Below the pieces are notes generated by a model. The model did no database searches. It was given only the letters and a program-made list of their open reading frames with translations, and had not been told where the DNA came from. 64,000 nt of DNA from Novosphingobium sp. BW1 (lineage in GTDB: Bacteria; Pseudomonadota; Alphaproteobacteria; Sphingomonadales; Sphingomonadaceae): positions 186,001 to 250,000 of the forward strand of contig NZ_VIRF01000063.1 of NCBI RefSeq assembly GCF_008107685.1, given 5' to 3'. Shown piece by piece: positions 1 to 8,811 of the stretch (the first letter of the stretch is position 1; every line of letters starts with the position of its first letter). The translations under genes were made by a program, and so were the position numbers.

Positions 1-2553
1 GTTGATGCTCTCGGCGAACTCCTTGTACTTGGAGGGCACGTTGCCGCGCACCGCGTGCTGGAGGTTGCCGATGTTGTCGCTGGTCCAGGCGTGGTCTTCA
101 CCGCGCACGCGCGAGCCGTAGATGCCGCCCACGTCGAGCATGCCCGCGTAGATCGGGTTGTCGCCATAGGCCTCGGCGTGGCGACGCACGGTCTCTTCGG
201 CGATTTCGGCAAGGCCGGCGCCTTCGATGGTCGTCGCGGTGCCTGCGAAGTAGGTCTCGATGAAGTCGCTCGACAGGCCGACGGCGTCGAAGATCTGCGC
301 ACCGCAGTACGACTGGTAGGTCGAGATGCCCATCTTGGACATCACCTTGCGGATGCCCTTGCCCACGGCGTAAACGTAGTTCTTGGCGGCATCGTCGGCC
401 GAGATCGGCAGCTTCTTGCGGACCCGCATCTCCTCGATCGTCTCGAAGGCGAGGTAGGGGTTGATGGCTTCCGCGCCATAACCCGCCAGCGCGCAGAAGT
501 GCTGGACTTCGCGGGCTTCACCGGTCTCGATGACGAGGCCGGTCTGCATGCGCAGGCCCTGGCGCACGAGGTGGTGGTGCACCGCTGCGGTCGCCAGCAG
601 CGCCGGCATCGGGATGCGGTCCGGGCCCTGCGCACGGTCGGACAGGATCAGGATGTTCTTGTCCGCGAGCACGGCCTCGGTCGCCGCCCAGCACATTTCC
701 TTGATCGCCATCTCAAGACCGGCCGCGCCGCTTTCGGCGTCCCAGGTCATGTCGATGGTCTCGGTGCGGAAGGCGCCGTCAAGGGCGGCTTCCACCGAGC
801 GGATCTTGGCCAGTCCCTTGTCGGTCAGGATCGGCTGGCTGACCTCGAGACGCTTGTGCGTCCCGGCATCGTGACCAAGCAGGTTCGGGCGCGGACCGAT
901 CATCGAGACGAGGCTCATGACCAGTTCCTCGCGGATCGGGTCGATTGGCGGGTTGGTGACCTGCGCGAAGTTCTGCTTGAAGTAGTCGTACAGCAGGCGA
1001 GCCTTGTTCGACAGGACCGGGATCGGCGTGTCGGTGCCCATCGAGCCGATCGGATCGTCGCCGTTCATGGCCATCGGCTCGAGGAAGCGCTGAGTGTCTT
1101 CCTGCGTGTAGCCGAAGGCCTGCTGGCGGTCGAGCAGCGTGCCGGTGGGCGCGGGAATCTCGGCCAGTTCGGGCTCGATCACGTCGAGGTCGGCGAGCTT
1201 GTACTGCGCCTTGTCGAGCCACTTCTCGTAGGGTTCCTCCTCCGAGAGCTTGGACTTGATTTCCTCGTCCTCGATGATGCGACCTTCCTCGAAGTCGATC
1301 AGCAGCATGCGGCCGGGCTGGAGGCGCCACTTGCGCACGATACGCTCCTCGGCGATCGGCAGGACGCCGCTTTCCGAGGCCATGACGCACAGGTCATCGT
1401 CGGTGACGAGGAAGCGCGCGGGGCGCAGGCCGTTGCGGTCGAGGGTGGCGCCGATCTGGCGACCATCGGTGAAGGCCACGGCGGCCGGACCGTCCCAGGG
1501 CTCCATCAGCGCGGCGTGGTATTCGTAGAAGGCGCGGCGCTTGGCGTCCATCAGCGGGTTGCCGGCCCAGGCTTCCGGGATGAGGATCATCATCGCGTGG
1601 ACCAGCGAGTAGCCGCCTGCAAGCAGCAGCTCGAACGCGTTGTCGAGGCACGCGGTGTCCGACTGGCCGTGCGGGATGATCGGCCACATCTTGTCGAGGT
1701 CCGCGCCCAGGAGGTCGCTTTCCATGGTGCGGCGGCGCGCGTTCATCCAGTTCACGTTGCCGCGCACGGTGTTGATCTCACCGTTGTGGGCCATGAAGCG
1801 GTAGGGGTGCGCGAGGCGCCAGCTCGGGAAGGTGTTGGTCGAGAAGCGCTGGTGCACGAGGCCGAGCGCCGAAACGAAGTCCGGATTGCGCAGGTCGTCG
1901 TAGAACGAGCCGACCTGGGTCGCAAGCAGCAGGCCCTTGTAGACGATCGTGCGGCTCGAGAAGCTCGGCATGTAGAGCTCGGTCAGGCCGGGCATGTCGT
2001 TCTTCTCGGCAAGGTCGTGCAGCGGGTTCTGCGTCTGCTTGCGGATCACCAGCAGCTTGCGCTCGAACGCGTCCTGGTCGGCGCAGTCGCCGTCGCGCGC
2101 GATCACGCACTGGCGCACCACCGGCATCGATTCGAGCACCGCCTTGCCCAGGCCATCGAGCGTGACCGGCACGTCGCGCCAGCCCACGAGACGCTGGCCT
2201 TCCTTGGCAATGAACTTTTCGAACTTCGTGACCACGAAGTCGCGCGAAGCCTCGTCGCGGGGCAGGAAGCACATCGCAACGGCGTAGTCGCCCGGCTGCG
2301 GCAGCTCATGGCCATTGGCCTCGGCCCACTTGCGGAAAAGCTGATCGGGAATCTGCGTGAGAATGCCCGCACCATCGCCCAGCAGCGGGTCCGCCCCCAC
2401 GGCGCCGCGGTGGTCGATGTTTTTCAGAATCTCCAGAGCCTGGGTAATAATGGCGTGCGATTTTTCACCCTTGATATGGGCAACGAAGCCCACGCCGCAG
2501 GAGTCATGTTCATTTTGCGCATCATAAAGGCCCTGGGGCTTAGGAAATCCCAT
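1..2553 (-). CDS. gltB: Glutamate synthase (GOGAT) large subunit, N-terminal 851 codons; runs off the window
   Basis: Large subunit of glutamate synthase, which makes two glutamates from glutamine and 2-oxoglutarate in ammonia assimilation. The minus strand is open from 2553 to the window edge with no stop. The N-terminus has the class II glutamine amidotransferase start NEHDSCGVGF; the Cys at about residue 19 is the expected nucleophile, exposed after propeptide removal. The amidotransferase domain (to about residue 430), the central domain and the beginning of the FMN/synthase domain are present; the C-terminal part lies outside. The ATG at 2553 was chosen; an in-frame ATG at 2574 would add seven residues, and an AGGATGGG stretch between them could serve 2553. 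An 834-codon open frame on the opposite strand is a compositional shadow. Confidence 0.96.
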   Translation of the reverse strand, partial: MGFPKPQGLYDAQNEHDSCGVGFVAHIKGEKSHAIITQALEILKNIDHRGAVGADPLLGDGAGILTQIPDQLFRKWAEANGHELPQPGDYAVAMCFLPRDEASRDFVVTKFEKFIAKEGQRLVGWRDVPVTLDGLGKAVLESMPVVRQCVIARDGDCADQDAFERKLLVIRKQTQNPLHDLAEKNDMPGLTELYMPSFSSRTIVYKGLLLATQVGSFYDDLRNPDFVSALGLVHQRFSTNTFPSWRLAHPYRFMAHNGEINTVRGNVNWMNARRRTMESDLLGADLDKMWPIIPHGQSDTACLDNAFELLLAGGYSLVHAMMILIPEAWAGNPLMDAKRRAFYEYHAALMEPWDGPAAVAFTDGRQIGATLDRNGLRPARFLVTDDDLCVMASESGVLPIAEERIVRKWRLQPGRMLLIDFEEGRIIEDEEIKSKLSEEEPYEKWLDKAQYKLADLDVIEPELAEIPAPTGTLLDRQQAFGYTQEDTQRFLEPMAMNGDDPIGSMGTDTPIPVLSNKARLLYDYFKQNFAQVTNPPIDPIREELVMSLVSMIGPRPNLLGHDAGTHKRLEVSQPILTDKGLAKIRSVEAALDGAFRTETIDMTWDAESGAAGLEMAIKEMCWAATEAVLADKNILILSDRAQGPDRIPMPALLATAAVHHHLVRQGLRMQTGLVIETGEAREVQHFCALAGYGAEAINPYLAFETIEEMRVRKKLPISADDAAKNYVYAVGKGIRKVMSKMGISTYQSYCGAQIFDAVGLSSDFIETYFAGTATTIEGAGLAEIAEETVRRHAEAYGDNPIYAGMLDVGGIYGSRVRGEDHAWTSDNIGNLQHAVRGNVPSKYKEFAESIN

Positions 2554-2864
2554 CGATAATACCCATCCTGTCATTTTGTCAGGGGCCGCAAAACCCGCTT
2601 CGTCCGCGCAGCGCGCACGAATCGAGCGCCGCTCTTGAGCGACATAGTGACCCCACGGTCCCCATGCAGATTGAGGGCCGGTTTTGCAACCGACTTCGGG
2701 TCGTGACGGACGAAAAATTCCAATTGACGCCGATTCTAGGCCATTTTGTTATCAGGAATCGCCGTTTGAGAACTGTCACAATGGTTTGTTGATGCAAGTG
2801 TCCGTGGAGCGGAACCCGCTTCGGAGACCGGAAGGCCGCCGATTCCGTTCGTGGGTTTCCGAGA
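2554..2864. other. Intergenic region upstream of gltB
   Basis: About 310 bases between the gltB start and the stop of the next minus-strand gene. It must hold the gltB leader and promoter. The small open frames here have no recognisable product and no ribosome binding site. It is somewhat richer in AT than its surroundings around 2720-2790. No repeat or RNA gene was recognised. Confidence 0.5.
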
Positions 2865-4862
2865 TCAGGCGGCGCCGCTCATCCGTTGGAGCGTGGCGAG
2901 GGCAGCGCGCAGGGCCTTCTCGGTCTCTTCCGCGTCTTCACGCGCCGGGGCATCGAAGCGGCGGGGCTGCGGGTGGGAGGCATCGGCCTGCAGTTGACGC
3001 GGGAAGGCCAGGGGCTCGGAGTCTCCGGCAGGGGCGGCATCGAAGGGACGCGGTGCATCGCTCGATGTGTGGGCGGCCTGGCTGCGCGCCTCTTCGCCGG
3101 GGAAGATCACCACCGGTTCGATCTCGTCGTGGCCTTCGGGTTCCTCGATGCGCACGAAGGACGGGGCGTCTTGGGCCTGGCGCGAAAGGCCCAGCAGCGA
3201 GGAATAGCCCTGTTCGAGCACGCTCTCTTCCTCGGCGTCGTTTTCCTCCGGCTCTGCGGGCGCAAGGCCCGCGGGCGCGGCGAATGGTGCCGGGGACGGT
3301 GCGGACGGGGGCTCAGGCGCGCGGATGAGGCGCGCCGGGATATAGTCGGGCAGCGCCTCGTCGTCGTCATCCTCGAAGGCGTCGAAGTCGATCCCGCGCA
3401 TGGCGGCGGGCATGCCCGGCTTCGCGGCGTGCGCCTTTTCGGGAGTTGTCTGCGCAGCCTCGTGCGCGGAAGGCTCGGGGGTGGTGGCCTCGGAGTTCGG
3501 GGCGGCGAAGGGCCCGCGGGCCAGAGCGACCGGGGGCGCCTCCTCTTCGGCCGATGGCGTCGGTACCTGGGGTGCCTCGGCGGCGGTTTCCGGCGAATAG
3601 GGGGCCGGCATGGCGGGCGCGCTTCTGGAGGAGGGTTCCGAAGCCGGTTCTTCCGGTGTCTCCTTGGCCGCGTCGCGGGCCTCGGTCTCGCGGCGGCGCG
3701 TCATGGCCAGGGCGAGACGTTCGAGCAGTTCGATCGGCGAGAGTTCATCGAGTTCGCGCGCGGCGATGCGTTCCGCGCCGCTACGCGGACCTGCGCCTGC
3801 GGTGAATTCGGCCATGGCCGCTGCGGCGAACGGCATCACTTCGGGCGCGTTGGCCGGCGCGGTTGGGGCGCTGCCGGGTTGGTCCGTCACAGCGGGCTCG
3901 GACACGGTCGGGATTTCGTCCCAGCTCTCTGCGCTTTCGGCGCTCGCCTCATCCTTGTGCGGGAGCAGCGAGAAGCCAGGGGCAGCGGTCTTTGCGGCGA
4001 TCGCCTGCGAATAGGCATCGAACAGGCGCTGGCCGGGAGCGGCCGGTACGTCGGTGTCGGGCGCCGCGGCGGATGGGGCGCTTGTCCGGAAGAGCTGCGC
4101 CTCGGGCGGGATGGGGCGCGACGGGGACACGTTGTCCTCCAGGGCGAGCGGTCCATCGGGGGCTTCGGCTCCGCTTGGCGCGGGCATCGCGTCCGGCTGG
4201 ACCGTGGGCTTCTGCGCACTGTCGAGATAGGCGTCGAGATCGAACGCGCGCATGTCGAGGATACCTTCCGCGATTTCGCCACGTTCGGTCTCTGCAAGGG
4301 GCGCTACGGCAGGTGCAGGTGCAGCGGCCGTCTCGGGCTGCACAAAGGGCGCGGGAGCCTCGGGCGCGCAATCTTCTGGCGCCTGGGCAGTCTCCGCACT
4401 TGCTTCTTGGGCGCTCGCGGTTTCCAGTTCCATGTTGGCCAAGGCCCGACGGCGGCCCGCAGGTGCGCGCGCGGCGGCAGGGGCTGCAGGGGCGGCGGCG
4501 GGCGCGGTGGCCGGGGCTTCGTTCCGAGCCATCTCTGCGCCATCTGCACGGGCGCGGGCAGGCGGGCGCGGGCGCACGATGCGCAGGGCCAGGAACCCGC
4601 CGAGGAGGGCGCCGATCCCGGTCATGGCAAGGGTAAGGGCAATGCGGAAGGTGGCCCCGAGCGGCGGAGCGGCCATGGGCACGAGCGTATCAAGGCCGGT
4701 CGCGAGAATCGCCTGTTCGACCACTGCGGGACGCAGCGCGATGCTGCACAAACCGGCCAGCGCACCGCACCACAGCGCGATGATGGCGGGGAATATCGGA
4801 TGCCGGCTGATCGGCGGCTTTCCGCCCTTGGTCTTGCGCATCTTATCGGCCACGTCGCACAC
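2865..4862 (-). CDS. Membrane-anchored Ala/Pro-rich protein of unknown function
   Basis: A 665-residue protein of unrecognised function. Two hydrophobic segments near the N-terminus (about residues 23-48 and 72-95) look like membrane spans. The rest is a long low-complexity stretch rich in Ala, Pro and Glu with little predicted fold. The short acidic block near residues 480-500 and the C-terminal segment that may form a helix could be the only structured parts. The start at 4862 is GTG; an ATG at 4841 seven codons in is an alternative. It follows the glycosyltransferase gene by 46 bp in the same direction. A 662-codon open frame on the other strand covers almost the same bases, but its Gly/Arg-rich product resembles nothing. 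The minus frame is preferred for its anchored N-terminus. Confidence 0.6.
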   Translation of the reverse strand: MCDVADKMRKTKGGKPPISRHPIFPAIIALWCGALAGLCSIALRPAVVEQAILATGLDTLVPMAAPPLGATFRIALTLAMTGIGALLGGFLALRIVRPRPPARARADGAEMARNEAPATAPAAAPAAPAAARAPAGRRRALANMELETASAQEASAETAQAPEDCAPEAPAPFVQPETAAAPAPAVAPLAETERGEIAEGILDMRAFDLDAYLDSAQKPTVQPDAMPAPSGAEAPDGPLALEDNVSPSRPIPPEAQLFRTSAPSAAAPDTDVPAAPGQRLFDAYSQAIAAKTAAPGFSLLPHKDEASAESAESWDEIPTVSEPAVTDQPGSAPTAPANAPEVMPFAAAAMAEFTAGAGPRSGAERIAARELDELSPIELLERLALAMTRRRETEARDAAKETPEEPASEPSSRSAPAMPAPYSPETAAEAPQVPTPSAEEEAPPVALARGPFAAPNSEATTPEPSAHEAAQTTPEKAHAAKPGMPAAMRGIDFDAFEDDDDEALPDYIPARLIRAPEPPSAPSPAPFAAPAGLAPAEPEENDAEEESVLEQGYSSLLGLSRQAQDAPSFVRIEEPEGHDEIEPVVIFPGEEARSQAAHTSSDAPRPFDAAPAGDSEPLAFPRQLQADASHPQPRRFDAPAREDAEETEKALRAALATLQRMSGAA

Positions 4863-4908
4863 CCCCAGGAGTGATTATCGGGCCGGGAATCGCGGAACCG
4901 ATCGCGTT

Positions 4909-6165
4909 CTAGTGCCCATGTTGCGCCACCACAGGTGACAGCATTTGGTAAACGTCTTGATAACGCCTGGCATTGGCAGACCAGTCGTGCGCACGGCGCA
5001 CATGGGCAATGCCCGCAGTGCGAAGGCGTTCCCAACTATCGCGCGCGCCGAGCAGTTCGGCAAGCGCGCGCGCCAGATCCTGTGGATCGTCAGGCGCGAA
5101 GAGTACGCCGGTCTCGCCATGGATGACAAGTTCGCGATGTCCGCCCACGTTGCTGGCGGCAACGATCTTGCCCTGGGCCATCGCTTCCAGCGGCTTGAGC
5201 GGGGTGACGAGATCGGTGAGGCGGCTGCGCTTGCGCGGGTAGGCCATGACTTCGCACAGCGCGTAGTAGCGCTCGACCTCGGCGTGGGCGACGCGCCCCA
5301 CAAAGCGGATCGCGTGCGCGGCGGGGGATCCTTTCGCCTGTGCGGCAAGGGCCTCGGCGCGCGGGCCTCCGCCGACCAGCAACAGGCGCGCGTCGGGCTC
5401 ACGGGCGAGCAGGGCAGGCATGGCCGCGATGAGGTCGTCGAGGCCCTCGTAATCATAAAAACTGCCGATGAAGCCGATGACCGGGCAGGGGTGCCCGTCC
5501 GCACCCTGGAAGCCGAGCTTTCGGACAAGCGCCTCGTCGCGCCGCGCAGGTGTGCCGAAGAGGTCGAGGTCCACGCCGTTGGGCATGACCGTGATCTTGT
5601 CGGCGGGCACGCCGCGCCTGGCAAGATCGGCACGCAGACCCTCGCAGATTGTCACCACCGCATCGGCGCGAGCAACGACGTGGTTCTCAAGGCCGCGGGT
5701 CAGCCGGTACTTGAGCGAGCCTTCGCTACCTGTGCCGTTGCCCACCGCGGCGTCTTCCCAGAAGGCCCGGATCTCGTAGACGAGGGGGAGCGCGTGGCGC
5801 CGGGCGGCCCGCAGCGCCGCCGCGCCGCACAGCGCGGGTGAATGGGCGTGGAGGATGTCCGGGCGCCAGGCGGCGATCGCGGTCTCGATCCCTGCGTGGA
5901 AGCGGGCGACCTCGCGCGCCTCGCGCCAGACGGGAGGGCCCTTGGCGGTTCCGGGGGTGCGGTGGAAGAGCAGGCCATCGGCCTCTTCTGGCACCGCCTC
6001 AGCAGGAGAGGTCCCGGTCTTGTGGCGCAGCCCCGTGACGCCGCGCACCTCGTAGCCCATAGCCTGCTGAGCCTTCAGGATCGCACGGGTGCGGAAGGTA
6101 TAGCCACTCTGCAGCGGCAGCGAATGGTCCAGCACGTGCAGGATGCGGGGCGGGCGTGTGCTCAT
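4909..6165 (-). CDS. Exosortase A (PEP-CTERM)-associated glycosyltransferase, GT4 type
   Basis: A 418-residue GT-B fold glycosyltransferase. The N-terminus (ILHVLDHSLPLQSGYTFRT) and overall sequence match the TIGR04063-type transferases that accompany exosortase A/PEP-CTERM systems. The N-terminal acceptor domain has HAHSPALCG. Then come PNGVDLDLF and, in the C-terminal GT1 domain, a TPLKPLEAMAQGK segment with the usual nucleotide-sugar-binding glutamate. The likely role is adding sugar to an exopolysaccharide or glycoprotein made with the XrtA system at the inner membrane. It is transcribed away from the O-glycosylation ligase at 6431, another XrtA-linked family. No exosortase gene is in the window, so the rest of the system must lie elsewhere. 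The ATG at 6165 is the first good start. Confidence 0.85.
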   Translation of the reverse strand: MSTRPPRILHVLDHSLPLQSGYTFRTRAILKAQQAMGYEVRGVTGLRHKTGTSPAEAVPEEADGLLFHRTPGTAKGPPVWREAREVARFHAGIETAIAAWRPDILHAHSPALCGAAALRAARRHALPLVYEIRAFWEDAAVGNGTGSEGSLKYRLTRGLENHVVARADAVVTICEGLRADLARRGVPADKITVMPNGVDLDLFGTPARRDEALVRKLGFQGADGHPCPVIGFIGSFYDYEGLDDLIAAMPALLAREPDARLLLVGGGPRAEALAAQAKGSPAAHAIRFVGRVAHAEVERYYALCEVMAYPRKRSRLTDLVTPLKPLEAMAQGKIVAASNVGGHRELVIHGETGVLFAPDDPQDLARALAELLGARDSWERLRTAGIAHVRRAHDWSANARRYQDVYQMLSPVVAQHGH

Positions 6166-6231
6166 GGCGCTCGTTTGCTACAGGACAACGCTTAACGCGG
6201 CGTCAACCCAGACGCCTTAGCAGGTTTTGCG

Positions 6232-6438
6232 ATGGTCGACATCTTTGCCCTTGCCCTCTCCCACGGCCTGATCGCGCTGGCCGTGTGGCGCCTGTTGCAG
6301 CGGCCCGATCTCGACCGTGAGGGCGAGGCCACTGCGCCGCGCCGTACGCCGCGTGGGCAGGGGATGCGCGTTCCCGGCGCCAACCCGGATGCCGAGAGCG
6401 AGGGTGCGGGCGCGGCACGGGGCGAAAACGATGCTTAA
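6232..6438 (+). CDS. Small single-span membrane protein coupled to the O-glycosylation ligase
   Basis: A 68-residue protein with one hydrophobic segment at about residues 4-21 (IFALALSHGLIALAVW) and a polar, disordered Arg/Gly/Glu-rich tail. Its stop codon overlaps the start of the next gene by 8 bp (ATGCTTAA), which suggests translational coupling. That arrangement is the main reason to call it real. No family was recognised. It starts 66 bp from the divergent glycosyltransferase gene, so the two transcripts share a short promoter region. Confidence 0.6.
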   Translation: MVDIFALALSHGLIALAVWRLLQRPDLDREGEATAPRRTPRGQGMRVPGANPDAESEGAGAARGENDA

Positions 6439-7810
6439 TCTCGCCTTCACCGGCTTCTTTGTCGCGCTTCTGCTGGCCGGGCTGCGGCGCCCGTTCCTGT
6501 GGGTGTTGTGCTATCTCTACATCGACATTGTGGCGCCCCAGATCATTTCCTGGGGTTTCCTTTCGGTCATCCCGACCTCGCTGATTGCTTTCGTTGCGGC
6601 CTTTGGTGGCTGGCTGGCGCTCGACGGGAAGGAGGGGACGCGCTTCACCTGGCGCCAGGCGGTGATGCTGGCGCTGCTTGCCTACTGCGCGATGACCACG
6701 CTGCGCGCGGACTATCCGCTGCCCGCTCTCGAGAAATGGAGCTGGGTGTGGAAGGCGCTGGTCTTCGCGATCTTCCTCCCGCTCACCCTGCGTACGCGCC
6801 TGCGCATCGAGGCGGCGGCGCTGGTGATGGTGCTGGCGGCCAGCGCGCTCATCATCGACGGAGGGATCAAGACCGCGCTGGGTGGGGGCGGCTATGGCAC
6901 CTTGCGCATCTTCGTGGAGACCAACACGGGCCTCTACGAAGGCTCGATCCTCTCGTGCGTGGCCATCGCGATTATCCCGATCATCCTGTGGCTGGCGCGC
7001 CATTCGACGATCTTTCCCTCCGACTGGCGGGTCTGGACCTTCGCGGTGGCGCTCATCTTTGCCTGCTGCCTGATCCCTGTGGGCACGCAGGCGCGCACCG
7101 GCCTCGTCTGCCTTGCGGCCCTATGCATCCTTTACCTGCGTACCGCGCGCCACCGCGTATTGATCCTGGTGGGCATGACTCTGACCGCCTTTGCTGCGAT
7201 TCCCTTCCTGCCCCAGTCCTTCGTCGCGCGCATGAACACGATCGAGAACCACGAGGCCGACCAGTCGGCAGGCACGCGGCTGGGGGTGTGGAAGTGGACC
7301 TGGGACTACGCGCGGGAGAACCCGCTCGGCGGCGGCTTCGAGGCCTACCTTTCGAGCCGGGTCGAATACGACACGGTCGTGCGGGAAACCACGGGCGAGC
7401 TCACGACGGTGCGCCGCGAGCACGTGGTCGAGAAAGGTCGGGCTTACCATTCCAGCTACTTCGAGATGCTGGGGGAGCAGGGCTATCCCGGCCTGTTCCT
7501 GTGGTTGCTTCTCCAGGCCTCGGGGCTGTGGCAGATGGAGGCGCTGCGACGCCGCTACCGCAAGCAAAGCGCGCCTGAGGTGGCCTGGGTGGCCCCGCTT
7601 GCCAATGCGCTTCAGCTCTCACAGGTGTCCTACCTCGTGGGCTCCCTTTTCGTGGGCATCGCCTTCCAGCCCTTTATCCTCATGGTGATCGGCCTGCAGT
7701 GCGGTCTGTGGAGCTATCTTGCGCGGGTAGGTACACCACAGGTGAAGGCCGACCGCGCGAAGCCCCGTGCGCGCGCGGAAAGGAAAATGAAGGTGCGCCC
7801 CTTAACCTGA
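6431..7810 (+). CDS. Putative O-glycosylation ligase, exosortase A-associated (O-antigen ligase/Wzy-like)
   Basis: A 459-residue polytopic membrane protein with roughly ten hydrophobic segments. Its sequence fits the TIGR03097-type putative O-glycosylation ligases found with XrtA. The large periplasmic loop after about residue 270 and the central GTQARTGLV segment are typical of the Wzy_C/O-antigen ligase superfamily, which joins lipid-linked glycans to an acceptor at the periplasmic face. The open frame extends upstream to 6317, but the ATG at 6431 gives the family's usual N-terminus (MLNLAFTGFF) and overlaps the preceding small gene. With the divergent glycosyltransferase it forms an XrtA accessory pair. 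Confidence 0.82.
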   Translation: MLNLAFTGFFVALLLAGLRRPFLWVLCYLYIDIVAPQIISWGFLSVIPTSLIAFVAAFGGWLALDGKEGTRFTWRQAVMLALLAYCAMTTLRADYPLPALEKWSWVWKALVFAIFLPLTLRTRLRIEAAALVMVLAASALIIDGGIKTALGGGGYGTLRIFVETNTGLYEGSILSCVAIAIIPIILWLARHSTIFPSDWRVWTFAVALIFACCLIPVGTQARTGLVCLAALCILYLRTARHRVLILVGMTLTAFAAIPFLPQSFVARMNTIENHEADQSAGTRLGVWKWTWDYARENPLGGGFEAYLSSRVEYDTVVRETTGELTTVRREHVVEKGRAYHSSYFEMLGEQGYPGLFLWLLLQASGLWQMEALRRRYRKQSAPEVAWVAPLANALQLSQVSYLVGSLFVGIAFQPFILMVIGLQCGLWSYLARVGTPQVKADRAKPRARAERKMKVRPLT

Positions 7811-7860
7811 AGGGCACATGGCCGTTTTGGTTACCGTGGGGTGTGCGGTGGCACGACTAA

Positions 7861-7940
7861 GAATCTTTCCATAGTCTGCACTTCGCTTCCGCATTTACGG
7901 CAAATTAACCTTTAACCTTCATCCCACCTATGGTTAATTC
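7861..7940 (+). promoter_or_regulatory. ctrA upstream region with GANTC and clustered TTAA half-sites
   Basis: Upstream of ctrA there is a GAATC (GANTC, the CcrM methylation target) at 7861-7865 and TTAA cores at 7905-7908, 7912-7915 and 7934-7937. The first two read TTAACC/TTTAACC; the last is the reversed form GGTTAA. CtrA recognises TTAA half-sites, and in Caulobacter the ctrA promoter is autoregulated and methylation-sensitive. The spacing here (3 and 18 bp) is not the canonical 7 bp, so autoregulation is an inference. Confidence 0.45.
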
Positions 7941-8027
7941 TCGGCAAGGTCCGTTGCGAAGCGGTTACCGCAGTCTACACCGGGAGCCGATAGGGTCGGC
8001 AAATAAGGGCAACAAGGGGATCACCCA

Positions 8028-8723
8028 ATGCGAGTTCTGTTGATCGAGGACGAACCCACCACTGCACGTGCGATCGAGCTCATGCTCACGGCAGAAGGGT
8101 TCAATATCTACTCGACGGACCTGGGCGAGGAAGGCCTCGATCTGGGCAAGTTGTACGATTACGACATCATACTGCTCGACCTCAATCTGCCCGACATGCA
8201 CGGGTACGACGTGCTCAAGAAGCTGCGCGTGGCCAAGGTGCAGACCCCGGTGCTTATCCTGTCGGGCATCGCGGAAATGGATTCCAAGGTGCGCTCGTTC
8301 GGCTTCGGCGCAGACGACTACGTCACCAAGCCGTTCCATCGCGAAGAACTTATCGCGCGTATTCATGCGGTTGTGCGTCGTTCGAAGGGCCACTCGCAGT
8401 CGGTCATCCGCACCGGCAAGCTGGTCGTCAACCTCGATGCCAAGACTGTCGAGGTCGATGGCGCGCGTGTGCACCTGACCGGCAAGGAATACGCGATGCT
8501 CGAGCTGCTCAGCCTGCGCAAGGGCACCACGCTGACCAAGGAAATGTTCCTGAACCACCTCTATGGCGGCATGGACGAGCCGGAGCTGAAGATCATCGAC
8601 GTCTTCATCTGCAAGCTCCGCAAGAAGCTCAGCCATGCCTGTGGCGGGGCCAACTACATCGAGACCGTCTGGGGCCGCGGCTATGTCCTGCGCGATCCGG
8701 ACGAATTGCAGGAAGTCGCCTGA
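8028..8723 (+). CDS. ctrA: Cell cycle response regulator CtrA
   Basis: A 231-residue OmpR-family response regulator. The receiver domain (1-118) carries the acidic pocket (E7, D8), phospho-acceptor Asp51 in LLDLNLPDM and Lys101 in DDYVTKPF. The C-terminal winged helix (about 125-222) contains the near-invariant KEYAMLELL and [10 protein letters not shown] segments. The sequence is very close to known CtrA proteins, the master transcription factor for cell-cycle, motility and polarity genes in Alphaproteobacteria. It stands alone, preceded by AAGGGG as ribosome binding site and followed by a hairpin before the convergent lrgB. Confidence 0.95.
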   Translation: MRVLLIEDEPTTARAIELMLTAEGFNIYSTDLGEEGLDLGKLYDYDIILLDLNLPDMHGYDVLKKLRVAKVQTPVLILSGIAEMDSKVRSFGFGADDYVTKPFHREELIARIHAVVRRSKGHSQSVIRTGKLVVNLDAKTVEVDGARVHLTGKEYAMLELLSLRKGTTLTKEMFLNHLYGGMDEPELKIIDVFICKLRKKLSHACGGANYIETVWGRGYVLRDPDELQEVA

Positions 8724-8751
8724 GCGTCCTGCGCCCCGATCTGACCGAATC

Positions 8752-8791
8752 GAAACGGCCGGCGTTCCTTGAAGGAATTGCCGTCCGTTTC
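8752..8791. terminator. Hairpin between convergent ctrA and lrgB
   Basis: Inverted repeat GAAACGG (8752-8758) / CCGTTTC (8785-8791), with a further inner TTCCTT/AAGGAA pairing. It lies between the stops of ctrA and lrgB. There is no long T run, so it may be a bidirectional or factor-assisted terminator. Confidence 0.55.
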
Positions 8792-8811
8792 TATTCGCGA
8801 TTCGGGCAGGA

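Noticed and set aside
55-2559. 834-codon plus-strand open frame opposite gltB
   Set aside because: Codon content is that of a shadow; the minus strand encodes a clear glutamate synthase with its amidotransferase Cys.
2724-2752. TTGACG...TGTTAT promoter-like pair on the plus strand
   Set aside because: It would drive antisense transcription into the minus-strand gene at 2865 and no plus-strand gene follows; spacing alone is not sufficient.
2886-4874. 662-codon plus-strand open frame
   Set aside because: Gly/Arg-rich product without signal or family; the minus frame has membrane spans at the N-terminus.
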